Below, piece by piece: positions 40,279 through 49,556 of a stretch of DNA of 62,686 nt. This stretch comes from WUQU01 sp038849025. GTDB taxonomy: Archaea > Thermoproteota > Bathyarchaeia > Bathyarchaeales > Bathycorpusculaceae. The stretch spans positions 1 to 62,686 of the forward strand of contig JAWCNE010000003.1 of the NCBI GenBank assembly GCA_038849025.1, in the 5' to 3' direction. The notes under the pieces were generated by a model. It had not been told where the DNA came from. It saw nothing but the letters and a program-made list of their open reading frames with translations, and searched no databases. How positions within the stretch are numbered: position 1 is the stretch's first letter; each line of letters begins with the position of its first letter. Position numbers and translations under genes: made by a program.

Positions 40279-43200
40279 ATGCCCTATATCAAAAAAATAG
40301 AGCTTAAAGGATTCAAATCCTTCGGACCGCAAACAGCCAAGGTAGTCCTAGATAAGGGGTTTACGGCCATAACCGGTCCAAACGGAAGCGGGAAGACAAA
40401 CATTGTCGACGCGGTTTTATTTGCTTTGGGCGAGTTAAGCACCCGAAGGCTTCGTGCAGAAAATGCTGCCAAACTGATTTTTAACGGTTCCGAAAAGGCT
40501 GGATTAGAAAGGGCGAGAATGGCTAAAGTGATAATACAGTTTGATAACAGTGATGGACGTATACCCGTAGATACAGCAACAGTCACCATTTCCCGCGAGG
40601 TTTATAGAAACGGCCAGAGCGTTTATAGGCTTAATGGCAGAAGAATCTCTAGAGCTCAAATAATGGAAATTCTTTCTATGGCTGGAATAAGCTCTACAAG
40701 TCAAAACATTATTTTACAGGGAACGATAACTCGGTTGACTGACATTTCCCCAATGGAAAGAAGGAAAATCGTCGAGGATCTTGTTGGAATAGCTCAGTAT
40801 GATGCGGAAAAAGCCGAAGCTGAAGAAAAACTGCGGGCAGCTGATATATCAATACGCACGGCTATGGGCAGAATAGATGAAGTGCAAAGGCGTGTGGAAG
40901 ACCTAGAAAGAGAACGCAACGAACTGTTAAGATACACTTTCCTAAGAAATGAGATAAAAAAGTTTGAAGCTGTTAAACTCTCACATGACATTGGGCAGAT
41001 ACAAGAAAAAATAAGAGAGAACTCCCTTCAAGCAGAGAAAATCAAAAGCAGACTTGAAAAGCTAAGAACGTTGAGAGAAAAGTATAGACTGAAACGTAGG
41101 GAAATTGAAGGTGAATGGCGGAAATTAAGCTCGGAAATAGTTGAGGAGGGCGGCTCGCAAGTATTAAGAGTTCAAATGAAAATCGGCGAGCTGAAATCTA
41201 AGCTGACAGAGTTAACGACGAAAATAAGCTCTGGGAAAACAAGCCTTGAAGGACTGAATAAAATTAAGGAAAACAATCTCCAACAATACCAATCTATTAG
41301 AAATGAGATCCGCGAAAACCGTCTGAAAATTAGACGTTTAAGAAACGAATATGAACGCATTTTAACCGAAATTAACGCAAAACAAGCGGAACACGATGCC
41401 TTGGTACAAGAAGCTGCTCAATTATGGGAAAACCTTGGCGAGAACAGTAAAAAAATAAGAGAAATGGAACTGCAGCTTGATAAAAACTACAAAAGGCTCA
41501 CATATTTAAGGTCTGAACATGCGAAGGGGCAGACAGCCATCAAAATTCGAGAAAGGAGACTTAGAGACCTGAATGAACGCAAAGAGCGGTTTGCTGCAAC
41601 TCTTGGTGAACTTGAGAAATCGTTAGCTGAGCTTGAAAAGGTTCAGAGGGAACAGAAAACTCAGCTTAGAAATTTGGAGCGTATGCTTGATAGAAGAATA
41701 GCTCAGAAGGAAGCTGTGGAGAGGGAGATATCTGAAGCTGGGAAAATAGCTGAGTCGGCGCGGGAGGCAGTTGTGGAGTTTGCCACCCAAAGGGAACTTG
41801 CGGAAACTGTTGCCGCTGAAGAAAAAGCTCTTAGAAGCATAGAAGAGCTCGGCGAACTAGGCGTTATTCAAGGAGTATACGGCAGACTACGCAACCTGAT
41901 TAAGGTTGATAAGGCTTACCAGCAAGCCATCGAAGTTGCTGCTGGAGGATGGCTAGACGCCCTGGTTGTGAAGGATTTTGACACAGCCTTTACTTGCACG
42001 GAAACTTTGAGGAGAATGAAACTTGGGCGGATAAAAATGATACCCCTTCAAGGAATTTCAAACGTGAAGCCAATTAATATCCCAAAGGACAAAGCCGTCA
42101 GCGGCGCCGCTTTCTCTTTCATAAAATGTGCTAAACAGTATGAGCCCGCGGTTTACTTTGTCTTAGGCGACACGCTGGTTGTTCCGGAAGATAAGACTGC
42201 TTTTGCCTTATCAAGCGAAGGTTACCGTGTAGTCACAATTAACGGAGACCTCTACGAGCCTGGCGGCGCTATAGAAAGCGGTTACTACCGCGCTCCAATA
42301 GACTTCTCTGCCATCATACCCAGCGAAACAGCTATAAAAAGCTTAGATGAAGCTGTCAAAGCCCTCCAGCAACACTTGTCCCGAAGGGGAAACGACATAA
42401 CCTCTCTCGAGGAGGAAATAGACAGAACCCGTGTAGAAATTGCCCGTTTATCAGAAGCCATAACCACTCTTGACAGAGAAATAGCCAGAGTCAAAAGAAG
42501 CATTAAAAGAACAAAATTAAACGTCAAAAGAGCAGAAAAAAACATCAAACGAATTGAAAACGAAATTGAAGCTGAAAAAACAAAGATTTGGACCTATAGG
42601 GCTGAAAGAAGCTCCATTCAAAAGGAAATGCGGAAGCTTCAAAGCGATTTAGCCGTCTTAAGGCGGAAAGTGGACCCTGCGAACATTCAGGAGATGGAGG
42701 TTAAAAGGGAAAAGCTAGCTGAAGAGATAATCACTTTAAGACAGAAGCTTGGCAGCGTTCAAACGGAAATTTCTACACTTCAGTCGCAATTTGATAATGT
42801 TTTAAGAAACGGGTATAGAAACATAAAAATTCAGCTGGCAAAGGTTGAGCAGCAGCTAAGAAAAACTGAGAATGAAGTGGAGGCGGCACTGCAAGAAAGG
42901 GAAAAACTGAAGCAAGAGTTGGCGGAACTGGAGAAAAGCCGCGTTGAACTCTCCCAAACTGTTTTGTCGGCTAGAGAGGAATCCAAAAAGTTTACAGCTC
43001 AAATAGATGAGATAGACAAAGAACTTCGCGTACTCGACGCCGAATACGAGGAAACTGACCGTCTGTTGAACAATTATCAGCTGAACATTCAAACAGCCCT
43101 TATACAGCTTGAACAGTGGCAAAACCAGCTTAGACAGTTTGGCTATGAGAAACCCTTACAAGTTACCGTTAAAGAGGTTGAAGAAGCTGAAACTTCTTTA

Positions 43201-43830
43201 AAAATGCTTCAGTTTGAAATTGAAAGAGTAGGCGCGGTGAACCAACTTGCCCTATCCCATTATGCTGAGCAAATTTCCCGCTACAAAGAGCTATCCTTAA
43301 GAATGAATGAGCTTGAAAAAGAAAAACAAGCAATTCTAAAGTTTATGGATGAAATTGAGAGCAAAAAGTACAAAGTTTTCATGGAAGCCTTCGAAAAAAT
43401 TAACCAAAACCTGCAAAAATATTTCTCAAAGCTCACAGGGGGAGGAATAGCCAATTTAATTCTGGAAAACACGGAAGAACCTTTCTCAGGGGGTATAGAC
43501 ATGATTGTCCAGTTTCCCCGCAAACCTTCAATAGTTGTAAGTGGAGCCAGCGGCGGTGAACGCTCCGTCGCTGCTGTTTCCTTCTTATTCGCCATAAAGG
43601 AGTTCACTCCAGCCTCCTTTTATATTTTGGACGAGGTGGATGCACACTTAGACGCTTTTCACGTTTCCAAACTCGCCGACCTTCTTTTAGAGGAGTCGGA
43701 GAAAGCTCAGTTTATTGTTATCACTTTGAAGCCTGAAATGGTTAATAAAGCTCAAAAGGTTTACGGAGTGTATGGACGCAACGGAGTTTCCAATGTTATT
43801 TCGGCCAAGTTTCTAGAGGTGCCAAGCTAA
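40279..43830 (+). CDS. smc: Chromosome segregation ATPase SMC
   Basis: 1183 residues. The N-terminal ABC half has Walker A GPNGSGKTN near residue 35. Two long coiled coils (about 170-500 and 670-1020) flank the hinge (about 510-660, GVIQGVYGRLRNL and AAGGWLDALVV). The C-terminal head has the signature VSGASGGERSVAAVS and Walker B FYILDEVDAHLD. It is of standard length. It forms the archaeal condensin with ScpA and ScpB encoded immediately downstream; smc and scpA abut. Confidence 0.97.
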   Translation: MPYIKKIELKGFKSFGPQTAKVVLDKGFTAITGPNGSGKTNIVDAVLFALGELSTRRLRAENAAKLIFNGSEKAGLERARMAKVIIQFDNSDGRIPVDTATVTISREVYRNGQSVYRLNGRRISRAQIMEILSMAGISSTSQNIILQGTITRLTDISPMERRKIVEDLVGIAQYDAEKAEAEEKLRAADISIRTAMGRIDEVQRRVEDLERERNELLRYTFLRNEIKKFEAVKLSHDIGQIQEKIRENSLQAEKIKSRLEKLRTLREKYRLKRREIEGEWRKLSSEIVEEGGSQVLRVQMKIGELKSKLTELTTKISSGKTSLEGLNKIKENNLQQYQSIRNEIRENRLKIRRLRNEYERILTEINAKQAEHDALVQEAAQLWENLGENSKKIREMELQLDKNYKRLTYLRSEHAKGQTAIKIRERRLRDLNERKERFAATLGELEKSLAELEKVQREQKTQLRNLERMLDRRIAQKEAVEREISEAGKIAESAREAVVEFATQRELAETVAAEEKALRSIEELGELGVIQGVYGRLRNLIKVDKAYQQAIEVAAGGWLDALVVKDFDTAFTCTETLRRMKLGRIKMIPLQGISNVKPINIPKDKAVSGAAFSFIKCAKQYEPAVYFVLGDTLVVPEDKTAFALSSEGYRVVTINGDLYEPGGAIESGYYRAPIDFSAIIPSETAIKSLDEAVKALQQHLSRRGNDITSLEEEIDRTRVEIARLSEAITTLDREIARVKRSIKRTKLNVKRAEKNIKRIENEIEAEKTKIWTYRAERSSIQKEMRKLQSDLAVLRRKVDPANIQEMEVKREKLAEEIITLRQKLGSVQTEISTLQSQFDNVLRNGYRNIKIQLAKVEQQLRKTENEVEAALQEREKLKQELAELEKSRVELSQTVLSAREESKKFTAQIDEIDKELRVLDAEYEETDRLLNNYQLNIQTALIQLEQWQNQLRQFGYEKPLQVTVKEVEEAETSLKMLQFEIERVGAVNQLALSHYAEQISRYKELSLRMNELEKEKQAILKFMDEIESKKYKVFMEAFEKINQNLQKYFSKLTGGGIANLILENTEEPFSGGIDMIVQFPRKPSIVVSGASGGERSVAAVSFLFAIKEFTPASFYILDEVDAHLDAFHVSKLADLLLEESEKAQFIVITLKPEMVNKAQKVYGVYGRNGVSNVISAKFLEVPS

Positions 43831-44529
43831 ATGGCAACTGCTATTAAAAAGCCTTTTTACATGCATCCTCCATGGAACGTTCTCTTCGAGTTTCATAAGC
43901 TTGAAAAACTCACGCCGTGGGACATTAACATAGCTTATCTTCTTGCCACGTTTCTTGAGGAAATGGAGAAAAGTGGTCAGATAGATTTTAGGGCTTCAGG
44001 CGTAGCCCTAGATTCCTCAGCCCTCATATACCTCATGAAATCAAAACTGTTGCTTAAACTTGAAGAACCGCCACAGCCCCCTAGAGCCACGCAAGAGTTT
44101 CTGCCCCCACCCCTTTTCCTTCCCCTTAGACATGAACTTACTTCAACGACTATACAGCATTTGCTGGAGGTTTTGGACGATGTTTTAAAGAGTGAAAAAC
44201 TTTCCCATCTCGAAAAAGCAGTGGCAGAGCCCATTCTTCCAACACCTTCAGAGATTCTTCCACAAATCGATTATTATCTGATGGAAATTGAGCTTCAGAT
44301 GGATAAGCTCTACAAGTCTCTCCTTGAAAGGGTGAAGGGCGCCGGAATAATAGAGTTTTCCGCTTTAATAAAGGGGATGACGCGGTTGGAAGCCGTGCGC
44401 ACATTCATTCTCCTATTGTTCTTGGCTCAAGACGAGAGAGTAGAGTTGTGGCAGGATGAAGAATCTGAGGAAATTTACATAACTGTTGGAGGATTAGGCG
44501 CTGCAAGAAACGAGAAGCCAGCCCAATAG
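43831..44529 (+). CDS. scpA: Segregation and condensation protein ScpA
   Basis: 232-residue kleisin subunit linking the SMC heads. It has the ScpA opening (LFEFHKLEKLTPWDINIAYL), a Pro-rich linker, and the C-terminal winged helix (SALIKGMTRLEAVRTFILLLFLAQD). It starts at the base after the smc stop, so translation is probably coupled. Confidence 0.92.
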   Translation: MATAIKKPFYMHPPWNVLFEFHKLEKLTPWDINIAYLLATFLEEMEKSGQIDFRASGVALDSSALIYLMKSKLLLKLEEPPQPPRATQEFLPPPLFLPLRHELTSTTIQHLLEVLDDVLKSEKLSHLEKAVAEPILPTPSEILPQIDYYLMEIELQMDKLYKSLLERVKGAGIIEFSALIKGMTRLEAVRTFILLLFLAQDERVELWQDEESEEIYITVGGLGAARNEKPAQ

Positions 44530-44530
44530 T

Positions 44531-45136
44531 GTGGCAGAAGCTTTACAAAATAAGCAGTTTTTGGAGAAGGAAAAGTTACATAGGGAGCTTGCTCTAGTTG
44601 AGGCCGCTTTATATGTTGCAGGGCGCCCCTTGGATCTTCTGGAGTTATCTTCTGTTTTGAAGACTCGGTCAAAAAACAAGGCTAAAAAGCTTGTCACCAT
44701 ACTTGCAAAAGATTACGCTAGTAGAAACACAGCTCTCGAAATTTTGGAGTTAAAGGGTGAAAGATATGTTTTGCAGCTGAAAGCGGAGTTCACCCCCCAT
44801 GTTAAAAAGCTTGTTAAGAGACCCCTTCTTTCCACAGGTCCATTGAAAACTTTGGCTTACATAGCGCTTAGGCAACCCATTTCCCAGAAAAGGGTTATTG
44901 AGGTGCGGGGGCATCATGCTTATGGGCATATTAAAATGCTTAAGGAAACGGGTTTAATCGTCTTAGAAAGAAAAGGACGTTCGTCAATTTTGAGGACAAC
45001 GGATTATTTTGCAGATTATTTCGGTTTGAGCCACGATATTTCCGTAATGAAAAAGGAACTAAGAAAGATTCTAGAAGGCGAGAAAACAGCAGAAGAGGAA
45101 AATAAAAGCTCAATTACAAGTGTGGAAGACGGATAG
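44531..45136 (+). CDS. scpB: Segregation and condensation protein ScpB
   Basis: 201 residues with two winged helices: the first (LALVEAALYVAGRPLDLLEL) and the second (PLLSTGPLKTLAYIALRQPI, KRVIEVRG). The acidic tail is typical. GTG start one base after scpA. It completes the SMC-ScpA-ScpB complex. Confidence 0.92.
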   Translation: MAEALQNKQFLEKEKLHRELALVEAALYVAGRPLDLLELSSVLKTRSKNKAKKLVTILAKDYASRNTALEILELKGERYVLQLKAEFTPHVKKLVKRPLLSTGPLKTLAYIALRQPISQKRVIEVRGHHAYGHIKMLKETGLIVLERKGRSSILRTTDYFADYFGLSHDISVMKKELRKILEGEKTAEEENKSSITSVEDG

Positions 45137-45201
45137 GTTTATATGCGAAACAGCGTGATAGTGAACAAGCCTAAAGGTATATCGCTGGAAGATGGCTGAG
45201 T

Positions 45202-45600
45202 ATGTCTGTTTGGCATGGTGATTTACATAAGAAAAAACCGTCTGGAGGCAAAAAAAGAGCCTACCGTGGGAAAAGAAAATTTGAACAAGGATCGTTCCCC
45301 GTGGAGACGGTTTTAGGCGAACCAGAACGGAAAATAGAAAAGGCGAGGGGCAACACTTTCAAAGTTAAGGTTTTGAGTGAAAAATATGCTTGTGTAACAG
45401 ACTTGAAGACCAAGAAGACGCAGAAGACTGAAATTTTGCGGGTTGTTAAAAACCCGGCCAACGTTGACTATGACCGTAGAGGCGTCATAACAAAAGGTGC
45501 AATAATTGAAACTTCTTTGGGTTTGGCGCAGGTAACTTCCCGCCCAGGACAAAACGGAGTAATAAACGCTGTCCTAATAGAGAAAGAAAAAGCCAGTTAA
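45202..45600 (+). CDS. Ribosomal protein eS8
   Basis: 132-residue small-subunit protein with the family's basic start (WHGDLHKKKPSGGKKRAYRG) and the C-terminal NGVINAVLIEKEKAS. It is of archaeal length. It stands alone between scpB and the decayed caspase-like gene on the opposite strand, whose stop overlaps the eS8 stop. Confidence 0.95.
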   Translation: MSVWHGDLHKKKPSGGKKRAYRGKRKFEQGSFPVETVLGEPERKIEKARGNTFKVKVLSEKYACVTDLKTKKTQKTEILRVVKNPANVDYDRRGVITKGAIIETSLGLAQVTSRPGQNGVINAVLIEKEKAS

Positions 45601-46112
45601 ATTTTACTACCATAATAGTATGAATAGTAGTATGCTGTGACTGTTTTGTCTGTGTTAACTGTTAAGGTTGTTGAGTTATTGTAGTCTAGTTGCCGTCGTA
45701 ATGGTAGTATTGGAAAACATGGATCCTCAAGGAAGTCTAGGCCGTCATCATCAAAAAGTCCCAATGCTTAACTCCGCTGACATCCCCTCAGCCAGCATGC
45801 CCATAATAGAACATTGCCACATAGTCGCATGATTCTTCCAGGAGAGAAGCATAATCCAAAATATTTTGTTTCTGCATTTGGCTCCAATACTAATCAGAGC
45901 AATTGTAGCCTCTATATCCAAAGAGGTTTTTTATATGATTGATGAACATCCCTCGCTGCATCCATTTCTTCTTAGGCCATGCCCCACCTGGAACTATAAA
46001 ACACTACGCCACGGGACTCCGCATTCGTCACCGGCATCAAAATTGAAAATGTAGCAAGCCAGACTAGAAGGCACGATGCCAAGACCAGTTTTAAGAAATT
46101 TAGTTTTGGCAT
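45597..46112 (-). pseudogene. Decayed secreted caspase-like gene
   Basis: The start ATG (46112) lies inside the 3' end of the surface protein gene (13-base overlap) and is followed by a clear signal peptide (FLKLVLASCLLVWLATFSIL). After about 45 codons the frame ends at TAA. Another frame continues with LFGYRGYNCSD, a TAG, then LLEESCDYVAMFYYGHAG and a TGA; the last part resembles YYYSFVALFFKGH of the intact 38499-39365 protein, including the catalytic His. The 3' end reads NNSTTLTVNTDKTVTAYYY, a beta-repeat typical of secreted proteins. The Cys part is missing. Frameshifts, two nonsense codons and a deletion make it dead. Confidence 0.7.
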
Positions 46113-47374
46113 GCCACGTTATCCCCTATGGGCTTTCTTCGTTTTGAATAGACTTTAACTGTTGCGAGGGCTATTCCGGCAGTGATTGGTATGGCTATTA
46201 GGGCTATTTGTGTAATGTTTAGCCATGTTCTACTGTTGGATGTATCGTCTGGTGTGGTGGGTTCTTGTTCTTCACCGCCTGCTTGACCTTCGCTTTCTCC
46301 GTTTTCTATGGGAACTATGTCTGAGGGTGGTCCTAGGGGTCCTGTGAGCGGGAATATTCTCCAAACTTCTCCAGTGTCGGCCCATATGTTGATGTATATG
46401 CCATAAACTCCTCCCGCGTATACATCATCAAAGAATACTTCTATGGTCCACACGGGATAGAGTGTTAGGGCGTCTCCTCGAACCTCATTATCCCAGAGGC
46501 TGTTTCCAAACATTAACCCTAACACTTTTGCCCCAACCACCTTGAAACCCTTCACTTCTATCCATATCTCTTTGCCCTCAGCATCCTTACCCATATAAAC
46601 CTTGGTGGACCAATTTCTGGCTGCGTTCACAGCAATATCTATAGCCTTTTTCTCATCAACATTCATGTCATAACTGCCAATCTTATAGAAATTCCAATTG
46701 TCAATGAAAGAACTAAAGTATCCGTTTTCAAAAGCAAGTCCTACCCATTTATCAAAGGCCTCAATGCCGTTAAACGTATATATCCACCTAAAAGTTGCAC
46801 CATCTATGGTGCGACTCTCAACATCAACCAGCTTAGTATACTCTGCCTCAAACTTGAAGTTTCCATAAACTTTGCTGATATTTGTTTTGAGTTCAATGTT
46901 GTCTAAAACGGTTTTGAACACTTCCACATGTGTGGCTCTGCAGTAGGCTTGATACCTGCTCAGAAAGCCCTTGGCCATTTCAACTTCGTTTGTAGCCTCG
47001 TGAACCATCTGAATCATTAGCGGTACGCCTTTCTGTACAAACATGTCAATTGACTGCAGCATTCCATCTACAAATTCTACATACGCTGTCAACTGGCTTT
47101 CATCAGTCCAAAAATCAAAACCTATAAATTCATGCGGCAAAACGAGCATGAATAAGTCTTTCCCGTAGGCCCGGATGCTCCAGTTATAGGCGTCCACGTC
47201 GAGGCCAACAACATTCCTTAAAGTACCTAAAGCCCTCTCGATGGCTTTAGCCCTATCATCATCCGTCCCAACACTTTCCTCCTGCGCAAAAACCGCTCTA
47301 GACAAACACGCCAGCAAAAGCAACAAAACTAAAAAGAAAGCTGAAAATGCAAACCGCATCTTCAGCGCAGACAC
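46100..47374 (-). CDS. Secreted, anchored surface protein, paralog B
   Basis: 424 residues. Signal peptide (AFFLVLLLLLACLSRAVFA), long extracellular region, Glu/Gln/Pro-rich linker, a membrane helix near the C-terminus (IALIAIPITAGIALATVKVY) and a basic tail. It is a paralog of the 37358-38515 protein, sharing the NIWADTGEV block and the overall plan; no enzymatic motif is visible. A decayed caspase-like gene follows with overlapping stop and start, so this locus repeats the surface-protein/caspase pairing in the opposite gene order. Confidence 0.75.
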   Translation of the reverse strand: MSALKMRFAFSAFFLVLLLLLACLSRAVFAQEESVGTDDDRAKAIERALGTLRNVVGLDVDAYNWSIRAYGKDLFMLVLPHEFIGFDFWTDESQLTAYVEFVDGMLQSIDMFVQKGVPLMIQMVHEATNEVEMAKGFLSRYQAYCRATHVEVFKTVLDNIELKTNISKVYGNFKFEAEYTKLVDVESRTIDGATFRWIYTFNGIEAFDKWVGLAFENGYFSSFIDNWNFYKIGSYDMNVDEKKAIDIAVNAARNWSTKVYMGKDAEGKEIWIEVKGFKVVGAKVLGLMFGNSLWDNEVRGDALTLYPVWTIEVFFDDVYAGGVYGIYINIWADTGEVWRIFPLTGPLGPPSDIVPIENGESEGQAGGEEQEPTTPDDTSNSRTWLNITQIALIAIPITAGIALATVKVYSKRRKPIGDNVACQN

Positions 47375-47468
47375 AATCTTCGCCCATTTAAAACCAGAAC
47401 AACCTAAAATATAAGTTTTGTCTTAATCTGCGGTTGTACCAAAATCGCAGACTCCACCGTTTCAATGC

Positions 47469-47768
47469 CTATTTCGAAACCGTTGCACCGCGAATTTTCA
47501 GCAACTGCTTGGCAATTTTCTTCATCATCTGGTTTTTAGTTTCCTTTTTGGTTACTAGAATCATGCCTGTTTTCAGCCAAGGCGTCTTTGGATAACTGGC
47601 TTCCAACACAAGCTCATGTTCAAGGCCAAGCTTTTCAATGGCTTCCTTTAATTCTGAAATTTTCGGCGAAGGCACAGCTAAGTTCTTTGGGATTTTCCTT
47701 CCCTCATCTCTCGCTTTTGTAGAGTCAAAATAGGCTGGCCACAAAATAACTTTTTCTTGTTTACGCAT
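47469..47768 (-). CDS. Signal recognition particle protein SRP19
   Basis: 99 residues with the SRP19 pattern: VILWPAYFDSTKARDEGRKI at the start, PKNLAVPSPKISELKEAIEKLG in the middle, and a basic C-terminus. It binds 7S RNA and promotes SRP54 assembly. It lies 15 bases after the glutamyl-tRNA synthetase gene. The 7S RNA gene is not seen in the window. Confidence 0.9.
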   Translation of the reverse strand: MRKQEKVILWPAYFDSTKARDEGRKIPKNLAVPSPKISELKEAIEKLGLEHELVLEASYPKTPWLKTGMILVTKKETKNQMMKKIAKQLLKIRGATVSK

Positions 47769-47783
47769 TTTAATGCACCTCGT

Positions 47784-49541
47784 TTATTTGTGAGCGTAGT
47801 AGGCTGTAAGCTTGGCGCCGACCTCGTCTATTCTCACGAAACCGAACCTTTCAAACTGTATGACGTCGCCTAGTTTTAACATTTTGCAAGCGCTTTCAGC
47901 AATCCCTTCAACCATTGTAGCGTCGGGCATAACTATTTGGCACGGCATGTCTGACCCCACTGGAACCCAGTGAATTAGCGGCGCACCAGCATATCTAGCT
48001 TCTTCATAATATTCACTTACAAAAGATGCTTCAACCGAATACGCTTCAACTTTCTCGATTCTTATGTTAAACAGTTCCATGAGGCGAATTATCCTTCCAA
48101 CAGTTAAAGCCTCTGCATCCCTTTTTGAAACCCAAAAAAGCGCCATGTTATCTGCCCCAACAGGCTTCACTAAATATTCCCTAAAACCCCTCTCGGGATA
48201 TTCCGGGTGCAAACGAAGCCTGGCATTAAACGTTTTTGGAATATTTCTAACCAAAAGCTGAACTGGGGTTTGCACAAAAAAATATCTGTTCACTTTCGAA
48301 TCTAGAATTTTACGGTTATACGCGTAAAGGTTTTCCCAGCTTAAAACCACATCCGAAGTTTTTGGTCCCACATCAATTATGAGTTTTTTGATGGCCTCAG
48401 GTGTTATCCCTCGTTTTCTCAAAGCTGCAAAGGTTGCCAGCCTCGGGTCATCCCAATCCTTGTAGAGGCCTTCCCTCATGCCTTGAACGATTTTCGACTT
48501 GCTTAAATAGGCTCCTTTAATTTTAAGCCTGCCATAGTGTATGGCTTCTGGATATTTCCAGCCCAAATGGCGATACATGTATTCTTGGCGAACCATATTT
48601 GTTAAATGCTCTTTTCCACGAATTATGTGGGTTACACCCATCAAGTGGTCGTCTAAGCCACAGGCGAAATTGTAGAGGGGCCAAACCCGGTACTTGTCGC
48701 CAACCCTTGGATGGGGACATTTTTCAATTTCTATGACGCGGAGGGCCGGCCAATCTCTAACCGCTGGATTTGGATGGGTCAAATCTGTTTTCACGCGGAC
48801 CACAGCTTCACCTTCTTTGTATTCACCTTCAAGCATTCTGCACCATCTTTCAAGATGCTCTTCTGGTAGCAAGTCACGGCATGGACACGGCTTCTGAGCC
48901 AACACTTTTCCCCTGAAAGTCTGCGGTTGACAAGTGCAAACGTAGGCATTACCATCAGCAATCAGTTTTTCCGCATACTCGTAATATACCGGGATTCTGT
49001 CACTTTGGGTATGCTCCTCATCGGGCTTGCATTCCAGCCAAGCCAAGTCTTCCCTTATACGGTTGTAAAACTCTAAAACTGGTCTCTTTAGTTTTGGATC
49101 CGTGTCCTCAAAGCGTAAAATAAACTTTCCCTTGTAAATGCGGGCGTATTCGTGGCTTAGTATTATGGCTCTAGCCGAGCCTAAATGTAAAACGCAGTCT
49201 GGATTCGGCGAGAAACGGGTAACAATCATAGAGTATTTATCCGCGTTAGGCAGAGGTGGAAGCTTCTTTTCCTCTTCAACTTTCTCTTTCATCAGAGCTT
49301 CAGGCCATTTTTCCTCAACTATGCGTTTTTGCTCGCTTAGAGGAAGAGCATTAACCTCTTTAACAATCTCGTTTACAAGAGCAGATACATCCTTTACCTT
49401 TGCTCGAAGTTCGGGTTTTTCAGCTAAAACTTTCCCTATAACCGGCCCTGTTTGGGCTTTCCCATCATGCTTTACTGCGTTTAGTAATGCAAGTTTTCGA
49501 ATTAACTCCTGTATATCCGCATTTTCCTTTGGGTCCGTCAA
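47784..49541 (-). CDS. gltX: Glutamyl-tRNA synthetase (archaeal type)
   Basis: 585 residues. The class I HIGH region reads FSPNPDCVLHLGSARA and the KMSKS region LKIKGAYLSKSKI; a beta-barrel anticodon-binding domain of the archaeal/eukaryal GluRS-GlnRS type makes up the C-terminal third. About 95 helical residues precede the core. It charges tRNA-Glu (and tRNA-Gln for transamidation in archaea). A CxCQ...CPC element near residue 205 is a possible zinc site. TTG start, 15 bases after the GGPP synthase stop. Confidence 0.95.
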   Translation of the reverse strand: MTDPKENADIQELIRKLALLNAVKHDGKAQTGPVIGKVLAEKPELRAKVKDVSALVNEIVKEVNALPLSEQKRIVEEKWPEALMKEKVEEEKKLPPLPNADKYSMIVTRFSPNPDCVLHLGSARAIILSHEYARIYKGKFILRFEDTDPKLKRPVLEFYNRIREDLAWLECKPDEEHTQSDRIPVYYEYAEKLIADGNAYVCTCQPQTFRGKVLAQKPCPCRDLLPEEHLERWCRMLEGEYKEGEAVVRVKTDLTHPNPAVRDWPALRVIEIEKCPHPRVGDKYRVWPLYNFACGLDDHLMGVTHIIRGKEHLTNMVRQEYMYRHLGWKYPEAIHYGRLKIKGAYLSKSKIVQGMREGLYKDWDDPRLATFAALRKRGITPEAIKKLIIDVGPKTSDVVLSWENLYAYNRKILDSKVNRYFFVQTPVQLLVRNIPKTFNARLRLHPEYPERGFREYLVKPVGADNMALFWVSKRDAEALTVGRIIRLMELFNIRIEKVEAYSVEASFVSEYYEEARYAGAPLIHWVPVGSDMPCQIVMPDATMVEGIAESACKMLKLGDVIQFERFGFVRIDEVGAKLTAYYAHK

Positions 49542-49556
49542 GGTTTAGCGCACGCT

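Noticed and set aside
45900..45960. In-frame TAG in the caspase-like remnant as pyrrolysine
   Set aside because: A TGA and frameshifts follow and the Cys part is missing, so decay explains it without recoding.
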